Positions 11,588 to 23,519 of a DNA stretch of 64,000 nt are shown piece after piece. The notes under the pieces are model-generated. The model searched no databases, had not been told where the DNA came from, and saw only the letters and a list, made by a program, of their open reading frames with translations. The translations under genes were made by a program, and so were the position numbers. This DNA is from Oopsacas minuta. Taxonomy: Eukaryota > Porifera > Hexactinellida > Lyssacinosida > Leucopsacidae. The DNA lies in contig JAKMXF010000359.1 in assembly GCA_024704765.1 (NCBI GenBank), forward strand, positions 69,381 to 133,380, read 5' to 3'. How positions within the stretch are numbered: the stretch's first letter is position 1; every line of letters starts with the position of its first letter.

Positions 11588-12380
11588 CTAAATCCACAAG
11601 CAGATTCGGTTAGTAATATCTGCTGTTTTCATCCAGGGTGCTCTCTGCTTTCGGGATTGTAAATTTCGTACAAAGGAATCACTCTTCTGTAGTATGTCAT
11701 CATAAAGACTTCCGAATGGAAATATTTTTCTATATGTCATGCTATCTCATAGTTCGTTAGATAATTCCTTGTCTATTTCAGATCAATAGTCTACCACTAG
11801 TTCATAATTTTTCATCAATATTAGAAATTGCATTCTAAAGATGCTTGATACATTGGTCAATTTCAGTGAATTTCATCGAGATAAACATGATATACATAAA
11901 TGTGAATAATTTGTCCACTTCTTCTAGGGTTGTGTTACTTATATTTCAGGCCATTGTAAACATTTTTACTCGTTTAGTCTCTTTACACATATGAATAACG
12001 GTTTTTATTTCCAAGATGCCAATTTCTGTCTCGTTGACTCTTTGCCAACAAGTATCTAAGTACATATCCAGCGTGCTTGTATCAAGGCATGTACATACAG
12101 TGTGTAACATTGCCCAACTAAAATCTTCCTCAAGATGTGAAAGAGTTATAACTCTATTTAATACTTGTTTTATATTATAGAGCCATTTACTAAGGAAATC
12201 AGCAATTTCAACATTAGTATGTGCACTGCTTATCATCTCAGCAAGGGGGATAGGAGAAGTTTTAGCATCAGGATGACTCACTGTTAAAGCATAATACAAG
12301 TTTATTTTGTGAATTTGTAAATCTTTGTAACTATTGAGCGAGTTGGATCTAAATGCAAGATCAAATTTCCATGTTGAACA
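11588..12380 (-). pseudogene. transposase-like relic of unknown family
   Basis: The minus strand reads CSTWKFDLAFRSNSLNSYKD from 12380, then IHKINLYYALTVSHPDAKTS, PIPLAEMISSAHTNVEIADF, a LEEDFSWAMLHTV motif and YLDTCWQRVN. After the stop at 11946 it continues in shifted frames to FPFGSLYDDILQKSDSFVRN and APWMKTADI, ending at the TAG at 11588-11590. The order (HP..PIPLAEM, then DFSWAMLH, then a C-terminal PFG.LYDDI...W region) resembles transposon-derived uncharacterised proteins I remember from many arthropods. I cannot name the superfamily. No terminal repeats were found. At least two frameshifts or stops mark it as broken. Confidence 0.55.
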
Positions 12381-13139
12381 TTACTCGGGTTGGAACAAAG
12401 CAGGTGTGAATTGTTGGAAATTAATAATAATTGGTAATTTCATGGTAGGTATATGAGTTTCATCAGAAATTGGAAATATGGTGAATTTGTGATGATTTCT
12501 AGTTTGTTTCTTGCGGCATACGTACATTATTTTTGCACGTTAACGAGCACGATTTCTACTTAATATAGATTTAGATAATTTACCCCAAATGAATTCGAGT
12601 AACGCCAATTCTGGTTCTCATTTATGCTTCTTTCAATATCACACGATTTGAGCTCCAATGCACATAATGCATTCACAATTTAAGATACTATATCAGTATT
12701 GCCATCAAGTAGATATGCAAGGAATACAATTCAGATCGAAAATACAAAATCTCAACCTTCAGAATTACTTACCTAGAGTTGTTTGTCCAGTGGGTTCTTC
12801 AATATCGCCACATTGCATTGAAAATGAAGTCATATATTGATTCAAGAGAGATATGAAATAAATACAAAATTATAAATGAGTTAACAAAGGATAATTTGTT
12901 ATTATTGTATGATTATTGAAACTATATGTATGAAAAACAATAGTTCAAGTAATACAGTATTACGTAGCAAAATATCATCGAGTATACTATATAAGACTTC
13001 ACAATATTATGCTAAAATACGTAAATTATTACCTACGATAACACAATAAGTGCTACTTTCAGTATTATATTACTCCCCGATTAAAAGTTGTGATTTAAAT
13101 CGAAGGATGTAAGATTGTATGAGTGCGGGTCATGCAATG
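12381..13139. other. no gene seen
   Basis: AT-rich sequence. The open frame at 12658-12840 has no recognised motif. This may be the far upstream part of the broken gene to its left, but I could not extend that gene here. Confidence 0.4.
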
Positions 13140-14110
13140 ACTTCTTGATAAATTTCGACTCTTCCAAATGAATTTCCCGTTTTTTACAACGTCGCCGTTA
13201 GTCACCGAGGTGTCAGAATGAGTTGTATAAATATGATATAAACCTCCTAGGTTAGTAATGTTATGGTCCAAATGGTATCTCTCTGACGTCACTGGTCACT
13301 TAATTATAACACGTGTAAAGTGTGCTCGATGTATTTCGCTGCTAACTTCACACTCAAATGATCTTCAACCGTCTCTATAGAAAATATACAAATTTGTCAT
13401 GATAATTTTCGCACATTTATGAGTTATCGCGCAGACCATGGATGTTACATGTTTTGCCAATGTCAATTATAACTCGATAATCTTTCAAATTACGGTAAAA
13501 TCAGGATAGCCATTTTATGGTATACCCTCAATTTCCCATACCCTTGTGATAAATTTTGATATGATATCTCTTACCAATATGATGTAATCATGGATATGCC
13601 CGTGTATGGGCATCTTTGATATAGCCCAATAATCTTGAGATATCATATTAAATTATATCACAAGGGTATGGGAAGTTGGATGTATTCTATAAAATAGCTA
13701 TCTCGATTTGACTATAATTTCCACAATTATCGAGGCAAAATATGTGACATTCATGGTCTGTGCGATTAACCCGAATTGTGCGAAATTTATCATGACAAAT
13801 ATATATATTTTGTATAAAGAGGTTTAGATCATTTGGTATTTCAACATTTTGACTATAGATGAATAATTAATGTTCTACATGGTTTCAAAGATGGAGCAGT
13901 TTTTAATAATTATTTGCCAATTACGCTAACAAATCACATCACTTCTATCTGAAAAATTTCACCAATGTGGCTTTTGTGAATTCTTGCATATCAATAATAC
14001 GTTTATTCGGGTGAAAATGTGCCAGTTTCTCATTATCAGCGAATATAGAATTTCAAATCAAAGTTTACCCACTTCCTCTTTTTACTTGTCCAAAGTAGTG
14101 ATCAGGTCTT
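13140..14110 (-). repeat. dispersed repeat containing a large internal palindrome
   Basis: The outer parts (13140-13370 and 13850-14110) match 5930-6560 in reverse complement. Between them lies a palindrome centred near 13605. Its arms share CCCATACCCTTGTGATA-type sequence (about 13538-13556 versus 13662-13680), ATATGATATCTC words, and outer TTTGTCATGATAA..TTCGCACA blocks (about 13390 and 13780). The copy near 6 kb lacks this palindrome, so the palindrome is probably a separate foldback element of about 480 bp inserted into the older repeat. A related palindrome occurs at about 38985-39290. Confidence 0.65.
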
Positions 14111-15648
14111 ATCTTTAGTAGGCTATGACTTAATGTTTTGTTTATTATGGATCAATGATACAATTATTCGGGGAAAATACACCGTTTTGATATTATCAAA
14201 TAAATCTACTCGACTATATAAATATATTAGATATTTTATCCCTAGTCCAAAAAAATATTAAGCGGTCCATCGCCTTATGTATAGAATGCTATGGTTCTAT
14301 CTATAGCTGGAATATGTGTTGCTGTATTTCTTAGAGATTCTTGTCCCCGGGAAAGTGAAGCAGAATTATCACTTCCCTGGATTTCCCGTAAACCATGGAT
14401 GGTTTTGGATGCGACTTGTGACCAGATAAATGTCACTGACGAATTTATAATTTACTCTCAAAATTAGATCTGAATAATAGTGTAGGGTGTTTTGTCATGA
14501 TGTTGAGATAGAAATTTTGAAGTATCAATTAATTTGGTCATCATTTGAGTACTTCAATTTTTAATACAATAGAATCCCGCTTGATTATCTTCCACAATTT
14601 ATGATTTTTAGGGTAGATTCGACCGAAGCGAGACTAAAATTTGAGGGCCAATATTTTAGTGGATGGACATAGATTTCTAATTCCACTTTGATTTCCTATC
14701 ATTAAACATTATCAATTATCCTGGTGGAGGATATTTCCCCTATCTCCACTGCCGATGGCCACAAATCCTCCAATGAGGCGATAATGTGCTAAATGACTCA
14801 CTAAATAAGGTTGACTGTATAACTATAGTAGTTAAACAGTCAACAACCAGTACCTTGAACCTCAGGGGAAATCAAATCCATTCGAGTTTAAGGATTTAAG
14901 AAAATTTCATCATAAAATATCGAAGAATATCGTTTATAATTGGACGATAAATATCCAATAGATAATAAATATTGTCAACAATCCAATTGACGATTTAATT
15001 AATATGAAATGTGCCTATCGTCAATCCATAATTGTCTCAATTGGATTGAATTAGCATCAAGGGTTTCAACTCTCACGATCTGGTCATGAGTTTCACGATT
15101 TGGGTCTACTAATACTGCTGAATCCCTCGGTCTTTTCAATAGAAAATAATACTAAATTTCCTATCTCACGATAGAATCATGTGATTTTTGACGAATCTCA
15201 CGATTTTGGAGGTTTCCAGGTTAAGAGACCTGTAGCATCCCTAGAATCCAAGGGTATAAGTATTTTTTCGATCCAGTATTGATTCTTGATTGACGTAGTG
15301 CTGATGGCCATTGCATGACAGTTACAAAGTGTTTGTTGTATAGTCACGTACTATAAGTTGCGATTTAGGAAGCGAAGCTTTCTAATTATGCTGTAGAGCA
15401 TTTTCAATTTTCCAACAAGTTTGTGTAATTTATGGATGTAGTATTTTATCTAGGAAAAATCGCCTTTTCTCCATTTTACACCTGCCTAAGATTTAGTATT
15501 ATTATTTCTTCATTTCAAATTAGAATATTATTTGATTAGCTTGTTTGCAAAATTTGTGTATCATATTTATCTTTTCAAAATCTTAGCGAATTGTATATTT
15601 ACAGTTTGGTTTAATTTGTAATACTGATGTATATATTGCTTTTATCCG
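14111..15648. other. region upstream of the G-alpha coding start; no gene seen
   Basis: This stretch should contain the 5' UTR and perhaps the promoter of the G-alpha gene, but no TATA box, initiator or upstream exon can be assigned with confidence. A TCTCACGAT-like word recurs at about 15073, 15098, 15164 and 15205. A cluster of ATCGTC/GACGAT and CCAATTGA words sits at about 14940-15060. In the coding frame a TGA at 15625-15627 precedes the ATG. Confidence 0.4.
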
Positions 15649-15772
15649 ATGAATAAGTGCTGCATTAATGATCCGGATAAACGAGCTATTCAAGCAATAT
15701 CAAAACAAATTGATAAAGATATGAAGAATTCTAAGAGGAGATTGAAGACTGAAAAGAAATTGTTATTATTGG
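15649..15772 (+). CDS. G-protein alpha subunit, exon 1 (N-terminal helix)
   Basis: This is the first coding exon of a heterotrimeric G-protein alpha subunit, a membrane-attached GTPase that couples receptors to effectors. The ATG at 15649 is the first in frame after a TGA at 15625. The protein begins MNKCC, has a basic and acidic helix, and ends in the family signature KKLLLLG. The exon stops after the first base of the Gly codon at 15772, with GTTTGT as donor. Position 2 is not Gly, so N-myristoylation as in Gi/Go is not expected. Cys4 and Cys5 match the palmitoylation pair of the Gq group (general family knowledge). The next exon lies 21.3 kb away. Function and splice joins are inferred from homology, not from transcript data. 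Confidence 0.88.
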
Positions 15773-17996
15773 GTTTGTTGGAGTATATTTCGTAAATTTC
15801 GTTATAATTGTTTATGGAATGCTTTCCAAAACTGAGCTTTTGATAATTACCACTTGTTGATATACATAGTGCCTGCTAGCATGAATCTTTGATACTTTTG
15901 AGGACTCAGAATGTAGAGATTAGGAATTTTAGTCCCATCACATGTTTCCAATCCTAGAATATTGGGATTGTGGTCTTGTTCAATACTGGAATCCTTTGAT
16001 TGTAGATTAGTATTTACCTTCTCTTTTTGCATATTATTATTTGTTTTTAGTAATCGAAATTTTCGGAATCCCATATGTGGAATAGATAGCACATTTGAAT
16101 GAAAGGAACCTTTACTTATTTAGTCATAACTTAAGTAACTATTGCTTTGTTCGCTGAATATTGTAAAGCCATAGCATTCTATATAATAAGATACGATGAC
16201 TAGATGGCTTTTATCGAAAACCTGGACAAATTTTGATTTTTATTACTTAAAACTGGACATTCCTGGACAAATACGATTCTAACCATGGGCAAAATATTTA
16301 ACAGCAATAAACTTGTTGGAAATCGCAGATTATGAACATAGAGACTTAAATTGCTCTATCCACATACTGATATGAAATTTTATTTTGTTGAAATAGAAAT
16401 TATGAAGTATCTATTAATCTTGGTCACCTTTTGAGTACTTAATCTATAAGAAGGTGCTTCGTTTGCTCTCGTTGCATTGCTGCGAAGATTCTATGCTCCG
16501 TGCCTCGAATTTTATATTCAAAGAACAACAATTAGCTATATATAAGTACTTTTGAATCTGAAAATCTCTAATTAGCCTACTCGATTACCCCCTGTATTCC
16601 CGTTGAAACCAAGTTCTGATACTATTTAGAATGTTTACTTTATCACCTAAACGACATCAAATATTCAGTACATTTTTCCGACAACATCATAATTGGAATT
16701 AGCATACTGGAGTATGACAGATTTGCTACCATGACAGTTTTACTACCTCTATTACTGGTACCATGGATACTCCATATCCATGACGGAGTTACTACCTTAC
16801 ATGACAGAATTATTACCCTTTGATCATGACATGAAATCGTATAACTCCACTCTTAGTTCTTATCACATTGATGATGATGAATTTTCAATGGTTTCTTTGT
16901 TCCTGCTCTAGAGTTATATTAATGGCAATATGTCTACTAACGAACTCAGTCCAATTTCTTTATAAAAATAGGTGAAAGAAAACAGTTCATGTGAAAATGT
17001 AAAATTATCTTGCTTATGCCTAGTTATGTAATATAACTCTAGAGCAGAAACAAAGAAACCATTGAAAATGCATTATTATCACTCTGATAAGAACTAAGAG
17101 TGGAGTCGGGCTACTATATACACGGCTAGCTAAGCAAGTAGTTGCCAATTTATTTCCAGGCCATTGATTATATTCTCTTTGATCTTGAAGAATTGCAGTA
17201 TCATTACAAATTCAACTGTAAATAGGATTCCACATACGGCGGAGACATCTAGAATACTTTTTTCCTCCTTTCCGAGTTATTTTAACCACAACGACGCAAT
17301 CAGAGTTCACCTTCAATAATGGAATTTATTTTACTAATAAATACCAATATTGTGGAGAAACACATAAACCCATGAAGTGAATCATGATTCGTTTAAACTT
17401 AGCACAATAACACAATTCAAAGACTGTTAAATAAACTTATAAAAATGGTTAACAATTATGACATATTTTGCGTTCGCTTACATTTTTTGATGGAATTTCT
17501 TCGATTTTCTAGGATTGACATGTTAATGCTGTTTTCACTGCGAATGTAACCAAAATGATTATTTAGCGAGTGGTTATGAAAATGAAGATCATCTTTTGGT
17601 TACTTAAACTAACATTTAACAAGTAGAAGGTATTTTGACAAATGGATTAGTCTAAGTTTTGAGAGATTCTGAAAAAAATTGATAAAAATGAAAAAATTAC
17701 TATATATGGGCATGAATTTTGGTTACGTCATTGTGGTTAAAGTAACTTTGCAAGCAGGTTCAAAATATTCTAGATGTCTCCACCCTATGTGGACTCCAAT
17801 TTACAGTTGAATTTGTAATGATAACTGTAATCCTTCATGATCAAACAGAATAGAATCAATACCTTGGTTGTTATTTTGGCAATTCTTTGCTTAGCTAGCC
17901 GTGTTTATAGTGGGCTATGATAGAGTATGCGATTTCATATCATGATCAAAGCGAAATAATTCTGTCATGTAAGGTAGAAACTCTGTCATGGATATA

Positions 17997-19319
17997 ACGG
18001 GGTGCTACTAAAAATCCGGACAACTTCACGAGTGTCAGATAATATCAATTGTTATGTCACCATATGTTTATATTGTTTGATATTTAAGTATACACTACTT
18101 GACAACTTTTAATTAGAAATTATTATTGAGACTGGTGTACTTCGCAAAATGGAGACCCTTTCAAAGAAGCAGAGAAGAGACATTGTTGTACAATTCTATA
18201 AGGAGTACTCCGATAGGGGTAAGTGTTTCACCATTGACCATTTTATGAAGATGAAAATGAGGAGGAGTACATTATATGATATCTTGAGAAGTTATGAGAG
18301 AAGGAAAACAACAGAAAGGAAAGGGAGAGTGGAAGAACCGCACAGAAACTGCCTGTATTGAAGAGGAGACGGTTGAAACAGGCTGCCAATAACAAGAAGA
18401 GGGTCAGTCACAGAAAACTGCCTGCGAAGTTCAATGTAAACAGTTCTTATGTAGGAAAGGTTCTCAGAAGTCAGAATGTAAAGTATTTCCTGAGACAGAA
18501 GTGCCCAGATTCAACTCCAGAACAACAAACACGACAGATAAAGTGCCACAGGTCCATGAATCGGAAACTCTGTCCACCAAATTCAGATGTAGTGATCATT
18601 TGGAGGACGAGTCGTATTTCCCTCTCAAACATGATGAAATGCCCGGAAATGATGGTTTTTACTCAGATAACAAGAAGAATACCCCATTCAGTGTAAAATA
18701 CAAAACGAAACAAAAGTTTGCTCCAAAGGTCATGATCTGGCTCACAATCAGCGAACGGGGCCACTCCGACGTCTATGTGAAGCCATCAGGTTTGGGTATT
18801 AATAGTGGAGTATATATTTATGAATGTATTCGTGCAAGATTGGTTCCTTTTATCAATCAATTGCACAAGGACGACGAAATCTTGTTTTGGCCAGATCTAG
18901 CAAGCTCCCATTTCTCTATAGCGACTAGAGCTTGCTACAAAGAGATCAGAATTAATGTTGTCCCCAAAGAAATGAACCCTCCCAACGTCCCCCAACTACG
19001 GACTATTGAAAATTTTTGGGGAATTCCTAAAGCAGAGGTCTATAAGGGTGCCTGGGAGGCCAAAAGCGTCGCTCAATTGGTTAATAGAATAAAAAAATGT
19101 CTAGCTGAAATGGACTGGACATCTGTCCAGGCAATGATCCGAACTTGTAAAACAAACATCAGAAAGGCAGCAGACAAAACACCTCTCGTAATGTTATAAT
19201 TGCCACTATATGAACTTTTGACTATGAATAGAGTATATACAAAAGCCGAATGAATAGGCCACAATATTGTCCATTCAAGTCCTGATCAAAACCATTCCGG
19301 ATTTTTAGTAGCACCCCGT
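17997..19319 (+). mobile_element. Tc1/mariner element, DD37E, 1323 bp
   Basis: The left end ACGGGGTGCTACTAAAAATC at 17997 matches the reverse complement of the right end, which finishes GCACCCCGT at 19319. TA flanks both sides (17995-17996 and 19320-19321). It interrupts the left target duplication of the hAT MITE at 19325-19840. Confidence 0.9.
18149..19199 (+). pseudogene. DD37E Tc1/mariner transposase pseudogene
   Basis: It starts METLSKKQRRDIVVQFYKEY at 18149 with a helix-turn-helix region (FTIDHFMKMKMRRSTLYDIL). The frame shifts near 18340 and again near 18500-18560. From there one frame is open to the TAA at 19197-19199. Visible motifs are the first Asp in EDESYF, KVMIWLTISERG, the second Asp in FWPDLASSHF, and the Glu in LRTIENFWGIPKAEVY. 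I count 37 residues between the last two, so the spacing is DD37E. The WPDLASSH form differs from the QDNAPAH form of ordinary Tc1 proteins; similar transposases occur in arthropods. All three catalytic residues survive, but the frameshifts break the N-terminal half. Confidence 0.85.
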
Positions 19320-19324
19320 TAGGG

Positions 19325-19840
19325 CAGCGTTTCTCAACGTGGGCGATATCGCCCACATGGGGACGATACAAAACTCTAGAGGGCAACGAACGATTGTTTA
19401 ATTCAGCACAGGTTGCAGCTGAATTATTTGACCAAAATAATTATGTAATTGTAATTGTAATTGAAAAACACAAATCCATATAATTGCTGATTAATACCCT
19501 GCTCTATTGGCCACCGCGAAAATGATGATACCTCGTGGAGAAGGGTTTCTCAGCCGTTGTTGAACATCTCACAAAGAAGAGGAATAGGCTGGAGATAACC
19601 AAACGCAGTCACCTTCGGCCCCTCTTGACCAAATTCCTTCCCGATGTGAAAATCTTGTAACTGGGCACCTGTTCCGACCTTCACATTAAACTTATACAAA
19701 TGAAAAATGTAGTTATATTATGTCTTAGTATTTGGTTATATAATATAATAAATATGCAAACGCGAAGAGGTTAGGGGGGAGGTGAGGGATGGCGCGATCA
19801 TCGAAGTTGGCGACCGACAGAAATAGGTTGAGAAACGCTG
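19325..19840. mobile_element. non-autonomous hAT-type element, 516 bp
   Basis: It begins CAGCGTTTCTCAACG at 19325 and its right end, in reverse complement, reads CAGCGTTTCTCAACCTA from 19840. Such CAG(C/T)G-TTCTCAAC ends are typical of hAT elements. After the TA duplicated by the neighbouring DD37E insertion is removed, the left flank is ATATAGGG and the right flank is ATATAGAG, an 8-bp target duplication with one mismatch. No transposase frame is present. Confidence 0.8.
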
Positions 19841-19915
19841 ATATAGAGTATCCATGGCACCAGTAATAGAGGTAGTAAAACTGTCACAGTAGTAAATCTG
19901 TCGTACAACCGTACT

Positions 19916-21197
19916 CACCTATTACCCTTATATAGGGTACTTGTACCCCTAATCCTAAGGCCTAGCCGTTGAAAGCAATTTCCTGGTACTATTTAGAAAT
20001 TGTTTTCTTACTATTCGTAAATTATATAATAATAAATCTCGATTGCTGTCTGTCTGTCTCTTTGTCCGTTGTCAAGGAAAGGATTTGATGTATGCAATTT
20101 TGAAATTGTCCCATAACTATGTATTTATCGTGTTTATCATGGAACTAAATCGAATTCAGTAAAACTTCACTAATATATCGTACATTCTGAATCCGATTCA
20201 CTTTTGGATTGATCATTTTTCAATTTATTGTTGTTATGAATATAAAGTAAACAAATTAGCAAAATCATAAAATTTACGTAGACACTTGCTCTCAGCGGCT
20301 ACAAAGGGGGTTTATCTTAAAATATAATTCGATCATGTATATCCCATATATGCATATTAGTCTGATATATCTATATTATAATACTCAAAGGGGATGTCAA
20401 TTTGAAGAATAATGGATATCTCGAGGCGCGTCGAGTTCATCGCAAAGCGACGAGCCCAAATGCTCGTTAAACAATAATTCTCATAAGATAAGTTGAACCT
20501 GCGATAGTCAGATTCAGCGTATTTAATTACCCATATACCTGTTGTGTGCAAGTCTCTATTTTTCTGGAAATTTACGTTATCACAGTGATTCATAACGAAA
20601 TACACACTTTTGGGACATTAACATGGGTAGATATCATATTTCCCATTCTTTTCATTCCAAAAACTAGCTATATTCAACTTGATCTTGAAAGAATTTCACG
20701 GATAGATTTATCCAGAAGTCGACAACTATGGAGTATTCTGAACGAAGAAAAGTTGGCCGTTATGTACTAATTTTAGTTTATGCCATATCTAGCTAAATTA
20801 AATGGGGTATATGGTAAAATAATACCAAATATCAATAATGACAGTACTAGTGTGTTAGCCAAATCAGATGCGAGCGGTGGAGATAAGCCATGTTTCCAAC
20901 TATACTGGCCTAATACAAAGACTTCAAAATATGCACACCTGGTTATATGGTCTTGAACAGCGAATACGTACTTATGTAGAGATGCAGACGGAAATGATGA
21001 AATCTTTTATAGTTGTCTGATTCCAACCATTCGATTAACCGGACACTCTCCCAAAAGTGGGCAACTTTTGTTTTGTTCGCAAGTGCATCAATTATCGAGT
21101 GTCTATTGTAGAATAATTTGCAGAATTTAAAATATTTTGTAAAGTTGTATGACGATTAGGTGTTCCTCGGATTAACTATGATTCGGTTAAGGATGTA
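19916..21197. other. intronic sequence with decayed repeats
   Basis: No coding exon is recognised. The TTCCTGGTACTATTTAGAAA stretch near 19980-20000 and the CTGTCTGTCTGTCTC stretch near 20045 resemble parts of 10500-10790, 16600 and 41660-41930, so fragments of a shared repeat are present. Confidence 0.4.
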
Positions 21198-21363
21198 GCG
21201 AAGGGCGACAGCTCAGTCTATTAAATTCAGTTTGTTAAAAAAGTGGCACTGTTAATTGGAGGCGCTATGAAAGGTTAGGTTTAATCCAATGCACATAGTG
21301 CCCCAATTAATAGTGCCACTATTTAAACAAATTGTTTTTAATAGACCAAGCTTTCGGCACAGG
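21198..21363. repeat. small palindromic MITE-like repeat
   Basis: Inverted arms of about 75 bases carry GTCTATTAAA, AGTGGCACT and TTAATTGG words on the left, and the reverse complements CCAATTAA, AGTGCCACT and TTTTAATAGAC on the right, around a short centre near 21280. No clear target duplication was identified. Confidence 0.7.
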
Positions 21364-23519
21364 TTGTATTTTTCTATTTTTTATTATCATTATCAGTTAC
21401 CCATAAATTCTTTTTAGTAAATTTTAAATGATGACGTCATTTTCCCACATTTTGCTGTGTTCTCAAAATTCTAGCAATTTTTTTGAAATCCACATTGTCG
21501 ATTTCCTACCATCCTTCAGACCATTATTTCGCAACAGAGATACAGGCTGCGTCAGTGCCGCTGGCAATTTTTCACGATGGCGCCTGCCTCTCATACTCAG
21601 TATATTGGGTGGCTCATTTAATGACGATCTGCAACATTATGGTATACATTTTTCCTCTTCTATTCATTCATATTGTACGGTAATACGAAAGTATTTGATT
21701 TCTTATGAAATATTCCAAAAATTCTGTTTTGATTTGTCATCTCTGAGTTAAAAAGGAATGATAAATTGGATCCACAAGTATAATTCTAATAGTTATAACC
21801 CAAACGCAAATATCAAACACAACCGCACAAAATTTGCTCCTTCAGTCTTCGTTTTGTATGGTAAACATCCTTATTTGAGCATTGTGGAAATTTGTATATA
21901 ATGTATCGAAATTCGTGATTCATAAACTAATGAAAATTCTAATTATGTAAGAATTTTTTGCGGGCCGCTTAATGTATTGTGGACCCCTGTAGTAGACAAT
22001 CCATTTTAGAAAGTCTATAACAGATTTTCCTCTATTATATTTAATTTTAGAAACTGTTTTCCGTTTTTCATAAGTTTCTCGTTCTCGGGTACATAATTAC
22101 GTATATAGTCTTCTATTAAGTAGACCAAGTATGGTTAAAGTAACTTTCTTCCATCAAAGATATCACTGATTTAATTCGTTCAATTCCACTAACCCGAAAC
22201 ATGTTTTTTGAAACTTAAGTATCATGGACTTATACTCTGAGGCTTTGGCGTACTCTTTTAATGCAGTTCTTGCGGGCAACAGTTTATAGAGAATCAAGCA
22301 AAAAATAGGAACTTCCATGAGTTGTAATATAATTGCATACAAATTCCTAATTCAAACGCTGATATTAATATCAACAATAATTAAATAGAGAGAATCCAGA
22401 CTTCATCTAGAGCTAGCCTACCCCGCACCCTGGATGTTCATATATTCAATTACCCGCACCCTAGTTTATTAAGAACATGGGGATAGCACCTGATGAAGGT
22501 CAGATTTCGCGCACCCTCATGAATAGTTCTAAAAGTCACGCACCTAGATAAAGGCTTGAGAGAATCCCTTAACGCCTGCAAAAACGATTCATAGTCACAA
22601 AGTCTTTTGGCTCAGCAAATATTTATACGTATATCTTGGAGGGAGTAGCGAGTGGACCAAAATTTAGAATGCGGCCTCTTTTGAGTATTACCCAGGAGAA
22701 AATTCGACTGTACAGGGCTTGTATTGCGCTGTTACCAGGTATATGATTGACAAAGGTTTGTAGGTGCGAACTGTGTGAAAATACTGATTTAAGCTGATTA
22801 AAGTATATATTTATATATCAGAAATTGACCAACATCTAATGTTATGATTTGGCCAACAGCCGTCTAGAGAAATCTTGGAGGTTTATAGCCCACACGAAGA
22901 CCTTATGTGGCGACGACCCTCTAAATAGCCTATAAACCATTAATAACCAGATTTTTTTACTACAAGTTACCTCAGGAAGTAGCCATAGGTATATCTGATT
23001 TATATGATATCTCCATTTATTTCACGTATATAACAAGATTAATTGAATTATTTCGGAGAAAACCATATGCACATCATCATCGTGCTCGCCAGTATACTAC
23101 GAGATTTGTGAATTTCGCTTGGCGCAACTGCAACCTCATAAAGATAAATTCAGCCTCTTACCCCTATCAGTGGCCGCGGGGTAGGCCTTACCACCGTGAA
23201 GCATATAGCATTTTCTGAATGTGGTCTAAATAGGTGAAGATCATTGTGCTCTAGAGTAAGAAATGTCTTTCTATGGGAATTTTAGGTATCACCAGATATA
23301 TTATAGTATTTAGACCTTTTTTGTCAATATGGATTACTCATATTTCCGTTTGGAGAATTTAACGACATCACTCTTGTCTCGAATTTACAGTGTTCTTCAG
23401 AATGAGTTTGCTATAAGCGTGTTCCATTGTATATAGTTTGTTCATTCAGTATAAGTTGGATATATAATGTGTCCCCTTTTGCTATACCATTATTCAGCGA
23501 AAAAAGAGCTTATAGTGTA
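21364..23519. other. intronic sequence, no gene seen
   Basis: Short frames at 21428-21751 have no recognisable family. CCCGCACCCT-like words recur at about 22420, 22453 and 22511. Nothing else stands out. Confidence 0.4.

Larger units (their letters stand above)
16713..19915. mobile_element. foldback-type composite element with two nested insertions
   Basis: Outer inverted arms are 16713-16845 and 17905-17996 plus 19841-19915. They share CAGTTTTACTACCTCTATTA and a GGATACTCCATATCCATGAC-type block in reverse complement. A CATGACAG..TTACTACC motif recurs about four times in the left arm. Inside are further inverted pairs: 16846-16925 with 17035-17105 (CTCTAGAGTTATAT/ATATAACTCTAGAG type), and 17155-17310 with 17725-17910 (ACATCTAGAATA, AACTGTAA, ACCACAA words). 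The right arm is split at GGATATA by a hAT-type MITE and a DD37E transposon. No coding sequence belongs to the foldback itself. Confidence 0.7.

Noticed and set aside
20357-20770. Opposing open frames of 82 and 74 residues
   Set aside because: They have no motif, conserved neighbour or splice sites in phase with the host gene.
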